A DNA stretch of 64,000 nucleotides, taken from NCBI RefSeq assembly GCF_033807715.1, contig NC_084591.1, positions 43,984,868 through 44,048,867 of the forward strand. Reading direction: 5' to 3'. Within the stretch, counting starts at the first letter, position 1. The number at the start of each line of letters is the position of its first letter. Positions 11,333 to 22,525 of this stretch are shown here, piece by piece. Below the pieces are notes generated by a model. It made no database searches. It was not told the origin of the DNA and saw only the letters and a list, made by a program, of their open reading frames with translations. This DNA is from Cololabis saira (lineage: Eukaryota; Chordata; Actinopteri; Beloniformes; Belonidae). The position numbers and the translations under genes were made by a program.

Positions 11333-12237
11333 TTAAGGACCAGATGTTCCCGAGTTTGGTGAAATGTCCCCGGTTAAAGCTGTCTGCGACCTTTTGTACG
11401 GATGAAAAATTAAAGTTTCCCATTATTTGTTTTACTTCATTTTTAAATGTAGTTTATGAATCCTAAAAGAGAAACAAATATTTTTCCTCTTCATACTAAA
11501 CAAAAATGTCCACAATAACTTTATCATCATAAATAAAGCCCGTATAGATTATAATTATGGAGGTGATGAATCTTCTGATGGCAGATATTTGTATTTTTCT
11601 GCATATTTTTCTAATATAGGTATATTTCTCTTCAATAATATCATACTTGTTGAAATTATTAAAAATGGCTGAATCTGTGGTAATTTTAATAAAAACAGCT
11701 TTTTGTACATTGGGGTGCCTATTTTGAGCAATGTTTAGAGACGGTGAAGCTCTCATTCTTAGAAGAGCTCAGTCAGAGACGTTCTATAAACTCTACAGCC
11801 CACTACGGTTTGGTTTCCTGTATCTGTGTCACGTGACTGCCACGCCCCTTTAGGAGACAGGAAGCAGGTCCTGAGTCTATTGAGTCCTATGGGAAAAGTG
11901 AACGTGAGCACAGATTATTACCAATTCCTTCACCCCATAGTAACCTAAGTAATTATGGGACCCATTTTTCAAAAGCCACAAACCTTCTGAACATTCTGAC
12001 ACCAAAATGGAAATTTTCAGACCGACAGATTAGGAGAAAAATGAACTTTGTTTGAGACCTGTCTCTGTCTGAGCAACACACTCTCGCGAGATTTGGCTCT
12101 CATCGTTTTCCCATCGGATAAAATTAAGTTTAAAACTAAAATAAAACTTGCTTCTTTGCCTAATAATACTGTTATTTTTATTATTTAAGTCTTTTTGGAA
12201 GAAAGTTGTACTGTATCTAGTGTTGTATGTTATATGG
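11333..12237. other. Intronic, nothing firm
   Basis: No gene seen. Near 11846 a sequence (CACGCCCCTTTAGGAGACAG) resembles the unit of the minisatellite starting at 12238, so this flank may be the source of that array. Confidence 0.4.
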
Positions 12238-12946
12238 AGAGGGGCGACCACGCCCACTTAGGAGACAGGAAGTGAGGTCAGAGGGGCGACCACGCCCACT
12301 TAGGAGACAGGAAGTGAGGTCAGAGGGGCGACCACGCCCACTTAGGAGACAGGAAGTGAGGTCACAGGGGTGGTCACGCCCACTTAGGAGACAGGAAGTG
12401 AGGTCAGAGGGGCGACCACGCCCACTTAGGAGACAGGAAGTGAGGTCAGAGGGGCGACCACGCCCACTTACGAGACAGGAAGTGAGGTCAGAGGGGCGAC
12501 CACGCCCACTTAGGAGACAGGAAGTGAGGTCAGAGGGGCGACCACGCCCACTTAGGAGACAGGAAGTGAGGTCAGAGGGGTGGCCACGCCCACTTAGGAG
12601 ACAGGAAGTGAGGTCAGAGGGGCGACCACGCCCACTTAGGAGACAGGAAGTGAGGTCAGAGGGGCGACCACGCCCACTTAGGAGACAGGAAGTGAGGTCA
12701 GAGGGGTGGCCACGCCCACTTAGGAGACAGGAAGTGAGGTCAGAGGGGCGACCACGCCCACTTAGGAGACAGGAAGTGAGGTCAGAGGGGTGGCCACGCC
12801 CACTTAGGAGATAGGAAGTGAGGTCAGAGGGTCAGCCACGCCCACTTAGGAGACAGGAAGTGAGGTCAGAGGGGTGGCCACGCCCACTTAGGAGACAGGA
12901 AGTGAGGTCAGAGGGTCAGCCACGCCCACTTAGGAGACAGGAAGTG
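12238..12946. repeat. 42-bp minisatellite, about 17 copies
   Basis: The unit contains CACGCCCACTTAGGAGACAG and is repeated about every 42 bases, with copies differing mainly at a few positions (cgacc, tggcc, tcagcc). Because 42 is a multiple of three the array stays open in frame and reads as a 14-residue repeat, but there is no other sign that it is a gene. Confidence 0.95.
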
Positions 12947-14058
12947 TTTACCATTTCATACCATTGGCAGTAACGGTAATGCGCTATCTTTCGTATAGAG
13001 GATCTTTGGCTCAGTGCTGCGAGAGACATCCAGGACGGGTCAGACGTCCCGGTGTTTCCCTAACTGTCTGCGTGAACGGACCCATTTCTCTTGTCATGTC
13101 ACTTGTGCAGCCCACTTTTTTTCTTTTTTAGTTGGTTATGAACATATGCAAGATGGTACAAAAATATACAAAGCTGTCAACTTATCAGGAGTAAAAAAGG
13201 ATGAGATGCTGTTGTCAAAATACAACATATAACAGGTACAGTTTTGATTTCTAGAATTTAAAATGAATTGTACTACGCCTTCAGTCTGTCAGCTTTTATC
13301 TCTCAGGCAGACTCTCAAGTTCATTAATAGCAGCTGGAATGGCCTTTTTAATGTTTAATGTCTCCCTACGTTGCCATTTCGAGTTGTTCCTCGTTTAGTG
13401 AAAGCAAAGAAACACGTCGTCTCCATTTCTGCTCCAGTGACTGTGTGAGAGACTGTGTTTATGGACTGTTAATGTGCAAGCACCTCACTAAGTTACACCT
13501 GGCCTGACGTCGGCCGGTCTCTCATCCCGGGTTGGCATTTGTGCAACAGAATAAGCTTGGATGACGTTAGCAGGATATGTAAAGCCCGATTTCTCAGATA
13601 ACTTATGTTTGTTAATTATATTTCTGTCTAAAATTACTTATTTTTTTTAAACGAGTGCAATGAGAGAAGATGCAGAACTGAGTGTAAAAGGTTTGGTGCT
13701 GTCAGGATCAGCTGTGTAACTCCGGGTTTGATGTTCTTTCTGCCTCTGTGTGTGTGTGTGTATTTGTGTCTTTAGCCCAGATGGGCGTGAGTTGGACCTC
13801 TTCAGGGTAAATCCCGTTGTCTCACCTGAATGCCTCTCGGACCGGATCTGGACGTTTTTTACCTGATAATATTGTCTGTGAGCCTAATTTGACCATCTTG
13901 AGTGTTGTTCTGATTCTGCTCTGTAAATGATTGCAGAGTGTGTTTTGTTTCTGTTGTGTGGTTCTGGTCGAGCTCAGTGTCGCATTTGTCCCTGCAGACC
14001 ATCAGTCCTTCTGGAAAAAACCTATTTGGACAAGGTTAAGTCACATTTATCGGATATA
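12947..14058. other. Intronic, nothing recognised
   Basis: No conserved coding or element ends. A short (TG)n run occurs near 13747-13761. Confidence 0.4.
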
Positions 14059-14506
14059 CAGTGGGTACGGAAAGTATACAGACTCTGGCTCCTTGGGCAG
14101 TTCCTTCCACCTCGTGATTCTCATTTGCTCTGACATGCGCTGTGAGCTGTAAGGTCTTACATAGACAAGTGTGTGCCTTTCCTAATCAAGTCCAATCAGT
14201 TTAATTAAACTGATCTGGACTCCAATGAAGGAGCAGAACAATCTCAAGGAGGATCAGAAGAAATGGAGAGCATGTGAGTTAAATATGAGTGTCACAGCAA
14301 AGGGTCTCAATAGTTATGATCATGTGACATTTCAGTTTTTCTTTTTTAATACATTTGCAAAGATTTCTACATTTCTGTTTTTTTCTGTCAAGATGGGGTG
14401 CTGAGTTTACATTAATGAGAAATAAAATGAACTTATTCGATTTTAGCAAATGGCTGCAATGAAACAAAGAGGGAACAATTTAAAGGGGTCTGAATACTTT
14501 CCACTG
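14059..14506. mobile_element. Tc1-like non-autonomous element
   Basis: Ends CAGTGGGTACGGAAAGTATA (left) and GTCTGAATACTTTCCACTG (right) are imperfect inverted repeats flanked by TA (14057-14058 and 14507-14508). Length about 450 bp with no transposase, so a deletion derivative of a Tc1/mariner element. The interior has an AATTAAACTGAT palindrome-like block. Confidence 0.88.
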
Positions 14507-14819
14507 TATCACAGTTTGTACATGCAGATTATACGTCTTCTACCTGTGCTAGAGTTAGTTTTGGTGTTGATTTAGGGTTCTGGATCTTCATGGCTTCTGG
14601 AGGCAATTTCATGAGCATAAACTGCATTTGTACTCTGATGCTGATAACACCCTGCTAAATTATTTATCTCCAACTTTTGAATTCAAGAGTAATCTGAGGT
14701 TTGTTTTGGCCTTGAAACTGCCAGAAATGCATTAGCCAAGTGCAGCCTTGAGGTCACTACGGTAGAGAACCTTGAAGAGCCTGGCCTGGATTCTTCATTT
14801 GATTCAAATATCTGATAGG
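14507..14819. other. Intronic, nothing recognised
   Basis: No feature seen between the Tc1-like element and the LINE fragment that follows. Confidence 0.35.
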
Positions 14820-15099
14820 CCTCTATGTGTCACGTCTTAACAATAGCAAAATTAGGAGCATTTTGTCCCGTGATACAAAGTAGTAGTAGTAGTAGTCACA
14901 TTCAAGTAAGGCTACAGAAATTCAGTTTTAACCTGCAGTCCAAGCAATCACCTGGAATTCTTCATTTGATCCCAGATTCAACAGCCAGACTATTGGCATA
15001 TCTCATTTCTCGTATAGGAGCCTCTCTGCGATGGCTTCTTGAGTTGTTCTTTTGTGTAATGTACAGAAGTCTCAATAGCCTAGCTCCTTTTTATATTAA
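14820..15099 (+). pseudogene. L2-like LINE ORF2 remnant, part 1
   Basis: The plus strand encodes ...STARLLAYLISRI, then ASLRWL and YRSLNSLAPFYI, which fits the C-terminal pattern of L2/CR1 ORF2 (NSAARL ... LHWLPV ... YKSLNGLAPxYL). It stops at a TTAA where element B1 is inserted, and the reading resumes at 17255. Heavily decayed. Confidence 0.6.
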
Positions 15100-15361
15100 A
15101 GGGGACCTATTATGGCATCTAATACCTATTTTAAACAGGCCTTGAACAGGCTTGTCTTAAAAATAAGCTTTTGATTGTTTTTGCTAAATAAATTAGAAAT
15201 TCAGCCTCTAAACCATGTCTTTATCTTCCCATTCTCTAACCTCCTTCTCTGTGTGGTTCTGAGTGGGCGGGGCTATGATAATGAGGCTCTGTGCTGATTG
15301 GCTGCCTGAATGACACGGTACCGCTATGAAAAAATGGTGGAAGCTCCGGCCGGCAGAGTTA

Positions 15362-16695
15362 TGCCGGGCATACACTGTGCGATTATCGGCTCGTTTTGAG
15401 CCGATTTTCCAGTCGTGCGACTTTTTTTTGATCGGGCCCGATTTTGACCCAATCGTTGCTCGTGCCTCGTGCAGTGTACGTGGGGTAACGACGAGAGATT
15501 AACACCTCACGACGAGCTCCCGATCACAAATCGTGAGGTCGCAAGAAAATCAAGCATGTTTGAAATCCAGGTCGCTCCTCGTGAAGGAATCGCATAGTTG
15601 AAGCAGCTGCGACCCGATTTACCTCATCCTTTCACAGAGAGCATGCGCAATCTCTGATGTCACCTCAAAAACTATTATTTCCACGTACGGTGCGGGTCGC
15701 CGCGTACCCTGCGCCGTAGGCTCTGCGTTGGTGTAACGCAGAACCATAAATCAGCCTTCAGTGTGTGCGCTGTCTGCTGTAGGCCGTCAGGTCACCCACC
15801 TTTTCGTTTCATCTCGTTCCCACCTCCTGCGTGTAAATTCTTTTCACTTTAAAAAAAAGAGCTATTTATGTTAAGCATAGGATAAAAGTTTGAACTCGGA
15901 TTTTTGGGAAGTATTTTCAAGATCGTTATTTTAATAGCAGGACTATTTCCAGCGGCGCCTGTGTCGAGGAGCGCTTCGGACGCGTCACGTGATCGCGCTG
16001 GACCAATAACAGCGGCCCCTGATGTAAACAAACCTGACGTCATACAATGTTGGCGCAACCTCGTCTTCCCAAATATGTAGAAAAATACAATATAATGAGC
16101 CGAAAAGTGCACAAAAATGACTAAAACAGTGTTATATGATGCCACAATGAAGATGAATTATAAACTAAAGTGAAATAATAAAAATCGCCCATAATGTGAT
16201 TTCGTTTTTATCATTGTGCTGTACTGTTCGGAACAACTCTTTTTTCTCTTCTCATTTTGCTGGGACGCCGGGTTCCTCCGCGAGACACAACTTTTGCGGT
16301 ATGCGTTCATTGTTATGTCTAAAATTGATGCGCAGTGCCCACCCAATCAGAAACGGTACAGATATTTTGGGATTTTTTAAATATATATATATAAAAAAAT
16401 AAAATTATAAAAAAATAAAGGATCCCATAACCTTTGATCAGGTGGGCAGGACGCACGTTTGGGTGGACACAGCCCACCCCTGCCCCAAAACCGGCCTCGA
16501 GTTCCAGTAACAGAGGTCCGACGTGAGTATTATGATCGTATAGTGTGAGCAGACGGGTCCCTTCCGAGCATCGGCTCGTACAGTGTGAGAACATAAATCG
16601 TGGGCTCTAAACTTTTGAACTCCGCGATCTAGTCGTGCAGTGTGAGATGGGGCAGTCTCATACGATTCAAAATATCGCACTGTGTATGCCCGGCT
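15362..16695. mobile_element. Harbinger-like MITE family C, copy 1
   Basis: Inverted ends GCCGGGCATACACTGTGCGA / TCGCACTGTGTATGCCCGGC with TTA on both sides (15359-15361, 16696-16698). The second copy (56011-56773) also has TTA on both sides. This copy is longer because it carries extra sequence, including half of a family E palindrome near 15682-15757. No coding. Confidence 0.85.
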
Positions 16696-16697
16696 TT

Positions 16698-17042
16698 ACC
16701 GTGTCCTAACTGCATGCAATGCGAGCGAGCGCCAGCGACAAAATCAATTCCATTGCTTTATTTTCTATTGGACTGTCCTAACTGGCCGCGCCGTGACGTT
16801 TTGAGCTGAACATTTGTCGGACGCCCTGCTTCTATTTTCTTCCTGTCGCTCGCGTTGAAAGCCGGTTGAAAGCGCTGTAGGAAACAGTCATGGATGAGGA
16901 ACGGCTGATCCAGTTAGTTGAAATGAGAAGTTATCTCTATGATTCCTCCTCATTTCACTACAAAAACCTCAATGACAGAGAGCGTCCGATGTCACGCAGT
17001 GCTACGCGATAATCGGACGCTGACATGCAGTTAGGACACGGT
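16698..17042. mobile_element. Harbinger-like MITE family D, copy 1
   Basis: Perfect 19-base inverted ends ACCGTGTCCTAACTGCATG / CATGCAGTTAGGACACGGT. It lies within element B1, next to C1. It retains the beginning of a MADF-domain ORF. A second, much interrupted copy lies within B3. Confidence 0.82.
16890..16991 (+). pseudogene. MADF-domain N-terminus remnant inside MITE D1
   Basis: An ATG opens MDEERLIQLVEMRSYLYD followed by SSSFHYKNLNDRE, matching the first helices of a MADF DNA-binding domain. MADF/Myb-like proteins are the second protein of PIF/Harbinger transposons. Only about 34 codons are kept before the element's inverted end. The related copy within 36304-39574 continues further (KNLNKVAAAGGRW). 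Confidence 0.65.
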
Positions 17043-17254
17043 TTTATAGTTGTGGGCGTGGTTTGCATTTTGGTTACGTAACGACGGGAGCAGAATCTTA
17101 TTGGCTCGTAGATCCACATCACACTGGACGGCTCATCCGGGCGGCTGTACAGACTCTGCAGAATTTGGTTGCTTTCCTCCTTCTCTGAGTTGGCAGGCTG
17201 AGGGGAGACCACTATATATATGTTAAAGCAAGAAAAAACGTGTTTTAAAAGCCT

Positions 17255-17440
17255 CTTGTTACCCGTCACGCCAGAAGCTCTAAAGCCTTTAGTTTTCATG
17301 CTCCTTACATGTTGAGCCAGCTCCCAGACTTTCTCTGTTGTTTTTCCAGCAAACTGAAAACTTTTCTATTTGAAAGAGCCTTTTTTCCACTCGAAGGTTA
17401 TTAACTAATCTCTTATTATTTTAATGCACTCGGTTGGGTA
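17255..17440 (+). pseudogene. L2-like LINE ORF2 remnant, part 2
   Basis: Encodes LSQLPDFLCCFSSKLKTFLF then ERAF, matching the last conserved block of L2-type ORF2 (WNxLP ... FKSKLKTYLFxKAF). It is the downstream continuation of 14820-15099, separated by element B1 and its nested MITEs. Confidence 0.6.
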
Positions 17441-18599
17441 TTTCCAGTGCGTAAAGTGGCCGGTCCCCTGTCCTTCATCTGAAGCGGCTGTTTGGATCTT
17501 CATAATTTTACTGCGTATTTTGTTAGAGAATTGGGAAAACTTTGAATGCAACATTCAAGCATGTTGCATTCTGCTGGTGTCTGTAGCACCTTTCTCATGT
17601 TGTTTGTGCTCTGGGATTATCCTCTGGTCTATAATTTACATTTAACTATGTGAAAAAACTCATTTGTGAGCATCTGCATGGTAATGAACCAGCAGAGCAC
17701 TATCACACAGCTGGACACACACTAACAGCAAAACATCTCCTGAGAGGAGAAACACTTTATTATTTAGATTCAATCCATCATCCTAGTGGAATAAACTCTG
17801 CATCTTTCCCCTTGTGCCTTTTTTGTCATGTTTTCCCTCCAAGCGTAACACCACCTGCTTACCCAGTGACCCACTCCTCCTCAATGTGCCGAGTCCTTTG
17901 AGCATGAAACGGATCTGTATCTTCTCGCCTCAGTGCTGGAGACTTTTTTTGTTAAATCTCCCATAACGCTGTGTCTATAATCTTCAAACGTATCACCTCA
18001 AATTTAAATTACAAATGTGATGCGGTTATTCTAGAGGGGAAGCTGTCTCCTGCCTGTAAATGCTTCTCATTTGAGAGGAAAACTGCTCATGGGAGTGTGC
18101 CCGTCCATAGCGTAATATATTATTTATAGAATTCTCCTCACGTGTGCTGGCTAAGAAAATCATTTTGTCTCTTTATTTTCTAGAAAAGCCAACATTGTTA
18201 TGGGTGTTTGTCATGCTCCGAGGGCAGAGCATTACAAAGCTGATTGATTTTATGTTCAGCTGTGAACAGGACCATTTGCCTCCGAGCAGCCTCGGACCTG
18301 ATTTTCTGTGAAACGGTTTTCTCCCCGAAGGGGAAAGTAAATGTTTCTCTTGGGATTAAAAATTGGCTTCACAACATGTCAACAGGATCCATGCTGCTGG
18401 CTCACTTAGTTTTGGTTTACATCGGAGGACTTCATGGCTGCCATGTCGGATCAGTAGGCCATGCCAATGTGGAAGAATTTACTGCTGATAAAAATGCTGC
18501 AACCTTGAAACAAGTTGGTCTTACTCCCTCTGTTGCTATTTATCTTAGGTCAAACATCTCCAGCTCCAAGCTGCTGTGTTTGGTCTAATTCACGCATAA
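17441..18599. other. Intronic, nothing recognised
   Basis: No family resemblance found in the ORFs here. Part may be 3' UTR of the L2-like LINE. Confidence 0.35.
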
Positions 18600-18866
18600 A
18601 CATGTTTTTGTTTTTTTAAAGACATTCTTTACTTTTGTAATACTGTATTTGACCCGGTCTTTGTACGTTTTGACCGTATAGAAACGTAATTCCTGCCATT
18701 TTTGAACAACTTGTGCTTTCTATTATTTTACCTCTTTTCTTATCATTTTATTTCATTTTATTTGTAATTTATGTTTTAATTGTGTCTTGCCGCTTTTAAT
18801 GTTGATGTAAAGCACTTTGAATGACCTTATGTTGAATTGTACAAATAAACTTGCCTTGCCTTAACA
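18600..18866 (+). mobile_element. LINE 3' UTR and tail (L2-like)
   Basis: The stretch TGTAAAGCACTTTGAATGAC and the end AATAAACTTGCCTTGCCTT are typical of teleost L2-like LINE 3' ends with a short pentamer tail. No coding part is recognisable just upstream. Confidence 0.6.
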
Positions 18867-19548
18867 TTAGTGTTGTTCCTATCGATCGGGCGGCCGATCG
18901 ATCGGGCCCGATCACAGCATTTTCAAAACATCGGTATCGGCCAAAAAAGTATCGGGACATACCTAGTTATTAATGTTTTTAATATATATTACATCGTTTT
19001 ATATATCGTTGCATTTAACGTCACTTCCGGTCAGGCGGAAGTGACGAAGTAAACGAAACTAACATGGTTTACTTGTTTGAATTGTGAAATTTTATATATG
19101 TTCATGTTCATTAAGCTGCTGCTGTTCATTTCATCCATTCAGAATGTTGCACTAAGGTTAAGCCAAAAAGTATTTAAATTTTCTTGTGTTTGTGAGTTTG
19201 ACTGGATGTCATTCACCTACTTATTTTGAAGTTAAATGTTTTTTTTTTTATTGCACTATTCTTCACTTTTTGTTTTAGTTTACAATTTCATGTTTTTACA
19301 TTTTGTGGCACCAGAGCTGATAAGTTTTGTTGAAATATATGTCCTTGTTGTTCTCCAATGGACAATAAAAGAAACTTGGCATAATTTAGTTTTAGTCCTC
19401 TTTTTCTTTTCTTTTTTTTTAATTCATTGCCAAAATGTATCTGATCAGGAAAAAGTATCGGAAATGTATCGGGAGCCAAAAAAATTGATCGGATCGGGAA
19501 AAATCGGGATCGGCAGATACTCAAACTCAAGTGATCGGGAGAACCCTA
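18867..19548. mobile_element. hAT-like non-autonomous element
   Basis: Left end TAGTGTTGTTCC.ATCGATCGG and right end GATCGGGAGAACCCTA form an imperfect inverted repeat with many ATCGG words near both ends, as in a common teleost hAT family. A target duplication is not visible. It abuts the tail of the LINE at 18600-18866. The AT-rich interior ORF is not a recognised protein. Confidence 0.65.
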
Positions 19549-19975
19549 ATTTGCTTTATTGCTTTATACTTCATACAGTGGTAGCATCAATCTGGGGAGG
19601 GTTTAAAAGGGCACTTTTAAAGCATCCCAGTGTAGACAGTGTTCAGTTACCAGGTAAAATGTTTAAGTTCATGGCACATGATAAAAATAATCTTTTTTTA
19701 GACATGTCTGATTCAGTTACCATGTTCAACGTTGGCTGCCTTGTGACTTGGCTCCTTGACAGATGCATATGATCCCCGCTATTCAGGTTGTTGATTTTGT
19801 ATGTTTAGGTTCTCTGTTGTAGTTAAATATTCCCCTCTCAGACTTCATGAGCCAGTTTCAGTGTTGGTAGTTTAGCTGAGTGTAGCTCAGCGTTAAACCT
19901 CGTCATCCTGTTGGCACAAGCGAAGATGAGCTTAATCTCAGTTTCTGTCTTCAAAAATAATCACATTAAAGGTCA
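19549..19975. other. Intronic, nothing recognised
   Basis: Short stretch between two hAT elements with no feature seen. Confidence 0.35.
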
Positions 19976-19983
19976 CTTTTACT

Positions 19984-21728
19984 TAGATTTGTAGTCCTGG
20001 AGACCGGTCTTGGTCTCGAGATCAATTTTTTGTGATCTTGGTCTTGTCACGGCCTCAACAGTTTTTGGTCTTTGGTGTTGTCTCGGTATCTGGTCTCTCG
20101 GTCTCACCAGGTCTCGGACTCGGATAATTGAGGTGCCATTGCTCACACCAAGCTGATAGAATCTTGTGATCACCAGTTCTCCCTTGTTAATTCCTTGTTA
20201 ATGTACAGTTTTGTCAACTATTTGTATGCATCTGCATGTGTGAGTTTTTTTTTTTCCTCCTTCTTCCGATGAAATGAGGGTCTTTTTCCCCCCTAAACGT
20301 GCCCCAAAAGTCACCAAATTTTGCACGCAAGCCAGGCCTGGTGAAAAATGTGATATTTAATGGTTTGCATTAATGGGCGTGGCCTAATGGCTCAACAGCG
20401 CCCCCTAGAAAACTTTGTGCCTCAAGCCCCACAATACGGTTCGACGTAGATGCACGAAAATCAGTTCACACCTGTATCATGTTGCAACTTAAAGAAAAGT
20501 CTCTTGGTGCCATGGCTGAAACCCAACAGGAAATCGGCCATTTTGAATTAATAGTGTCATTTTGGCACAATTTATGCCATTTCTTCAGCTGCTTCTTCGC
20601 CCGAACCGTAACGTGCACCCAGGTGCTTTATACATCAAAATGTGCGTCTCCATCCTGCGATAACTTTTCTCAGTCAAAAGCGTTACCGTGGCGACGATAG
20701 ACGCCAAAAAGCTTGCCCCCCCCTTCATCTGATTGGTCAATATTTCATAGTTCCTACTTTCTGCCATAACTTTTGAATGGTTTCACATAAAGACTCGTGG
20801 GTGCTGTCATCGGACTCGGTATTGAGTCCTTGAACATAATTGGTGCAAATTAGCCCCGCCCCTTCTTCTTATTGGTCGATATCTTGATAGTTCCTATTTT
20901 CTGCCATAACTTTTGAATGGTTTTATATAGAGAGTTGTGGGTGGTTTCATCCGCTTAATGTCCAGGTCTGAAGAATCTACATCAAGTCTTACAAGCTTCC
21001 ACTGCAGCCTGAACGTGCACAAGGGTGCGAGGGCCCGTTCATCGCTGCTTGCAGCTTTAATTACAGTATTGTGTTTATAACGGCCTTGTTTGAATAAATA
21101 TATGGCATCATTGGCTTTTGAATAATATTTGCATATAGTTGTGATTGATTAAGCATTAGGTCTATGCCATTGCAGTGATGCTGATAATCAGTGTAATTTG
21201 GCTACTATAAAGGTAAATAAAGCAATTTAAAGTCGAGAATTGTGTGTATCTTTTAATATTTAAAATTCACATTTCATTTACAAATTAAGTACAATTTAAA
21301 TCAGTAACATTTACTGTTCATTAGACTTTTTTGAGGTGGAGGGGGGTGTTGGAGGCTTGCTATTTTGTTAGATGACTTTGGGACTAGTTAATAAATAGCT
21401 ATGTCAAACCTCAAAAGCACTCGAGTCAATCCTCAAATAATTTAGAAATAGCGGTAGTGCAGTCGCCACACATATCTGATCTCAGCTGATGGATGGAAAC
21501 ATTTATAGTGAGTTCACACATAAGACATCCACTTCTCTGTGTTATTGTGCTGCAGTTGAATTCAACCTCATATGTAAACTAAGCAGCTGAACCAGGATGG
21601 AGCTGGTGTTCTACAACTCACACAAGATGATGAAATAACTAGGTTTTTGTTGGTCTGTCTTGGTCTTGACACTCTCTGGTCTTGGTCGTCTCTTGGTCTC
21701 GGTTTAGGCGGTCTTGACTACAAGTATA
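19984..21728. mobile_element. hAT element (family N) with nested family A copy
   Basis: The ends TAGATTTGTAGTC and GACTACAAGTATA are inverted, with GGTCTTGGTCTC words inside both. CTTTTACT is duplicated directly outside (19976-19983 and 21729-21736), the 8-bp signature of hAT. Family A copy 2 (20252-21063) lies inside it. No transposase coding. Confidence 0.82.
20252..21063 (+). mobile_element. Family A non-autonomous repeat, copy 2
   Basis: Starts within TTCTTCCGATGAAATGAGGG, lacking the terminal 5' hairpin seen in copies 4 and 5, and ends with TGCTTGCAGCTTTAATT. It is nested within the hAT element at 19984-21728, so it is younger than that element. Confidence 0.85.
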
Positions 21729-21778
21729 CTTTTACTACATATTTACTTTAACAGAATTACATTTTGACAAGTGTCACA

Positions 21779-22517
21779 TAGGGCTGTTCGATTTTGCCCA
21801 AAAATAAAATCTCGATTTTTTTTCTCTCAAAATCCGATTTTCGATTACGATTACGATTATTTTGTGAATTGACAAAAGGCAAAGAAATTATTTCAAATAT
21901 GCTGTTTTTTTATTGAACATTTGCCCCATTGGGCTTTAAGTGCAAACTTTGCTCTTATTAAACTAAAAATGAATGAATAAAGTGTAAAACTCTGTAAAAT
22001 AAGTTGAAAAAAAGTTTAAAAAAATATAATAAAATATAAAGTTTTATCTCTGAAAAATCAGCAAATCAGCACTTGCAAACATACAGTAAGTTATATTTCC
22101 AATTAAATAAAACAAGACATTTTCTAATTAAACTAAACTGGGTATTTGCATGCTAAATAATAATGCAACCCATGAAGGAGGTAGAGGTGTGTAATGTCAG
22201 TCATTACATTTGCTGTTCACATTTGCAAGTTTTTTGCTGGAACACGAGCCGGTCTACCGCATCTGGCTTGAGGGATGCCCGGTGGCATGTTCCAACGCCC
22301 CCTCCTACACTAAAGAGCCTCTCCTATGGGGCACTTGTCGCAGGTATTGAGAGGTATTTCCATCAATCATTAATATGGTATCAATCATTAATATGTGTGC
22401 AGACAAGGTAAAAAAAAAAAAAAAAAAGTGAAAAATCTATTTTACGATTTTCACGTTTTAACATCGTTCTAATTACATAATTATTACGATTTAAAATCGA
22501 TTAATCGAACAGCCCTA
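21779..22517. mobile_element. hAT MITE with perfect 8-bp target duplication
   Basis: Inverted ends TAGGGCTGTTCGATTTTG / AATCGAACAGCCCTA with GTGTCACA duplicated on both sides (21771-21778 and 22518-22525). The interior is AT-rich. Only short ORFs. Confidence 0.92.
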
Positions 22518-22525
22518 GTGTCACA

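Larger units (their letters stand above)
15100..17250 (+). mobile_element. TTAA-flanked element family B, copy 1, with nested insertions
   Basis: Begins AGGGGACCTATTATGGCATC directly after TTAA (15096-15099). Its right end is truncated: the family's 3' block (GTTAAAGCAAGA...) is present near 17221 but the closing inverted repeat is missing. Compare 26960-27375 and 36304-39574, where both TTAA copies are intact. It contains Harbinger-like MITEs C1 (15362-16695) and D1 (16698-17042). No transposase; piggyBac or Kolobok derivative. Confidence 0.8.

Noticed and set aside
12083..12092. TCTCGCGAGA palindrome as a promoter element
   Set aside because: The motif is known from some promoters, but here it lies deep in an intron with no CpG island or transcript evidence.
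12227..12814. 195-codon ORF of a repeated 14-residue unit
   Set aside because: It is the in-frame reading of a 42-bp minisatellite; the frame stays open only because 42 is divisible by three. No start context, splice signals or relatives.
8555..12946. CRISPR-like arrays
   Set aside because: The repeats are contiguous minisatellites without unique spacers, in a vertebrate nuclear genome.
19236..19772. 178-codon hydrophobic ORF
   Set aside because: It spans the AT-rich end of a hAT element and its flank; the hydrophobic look comes from T-rich sequence.
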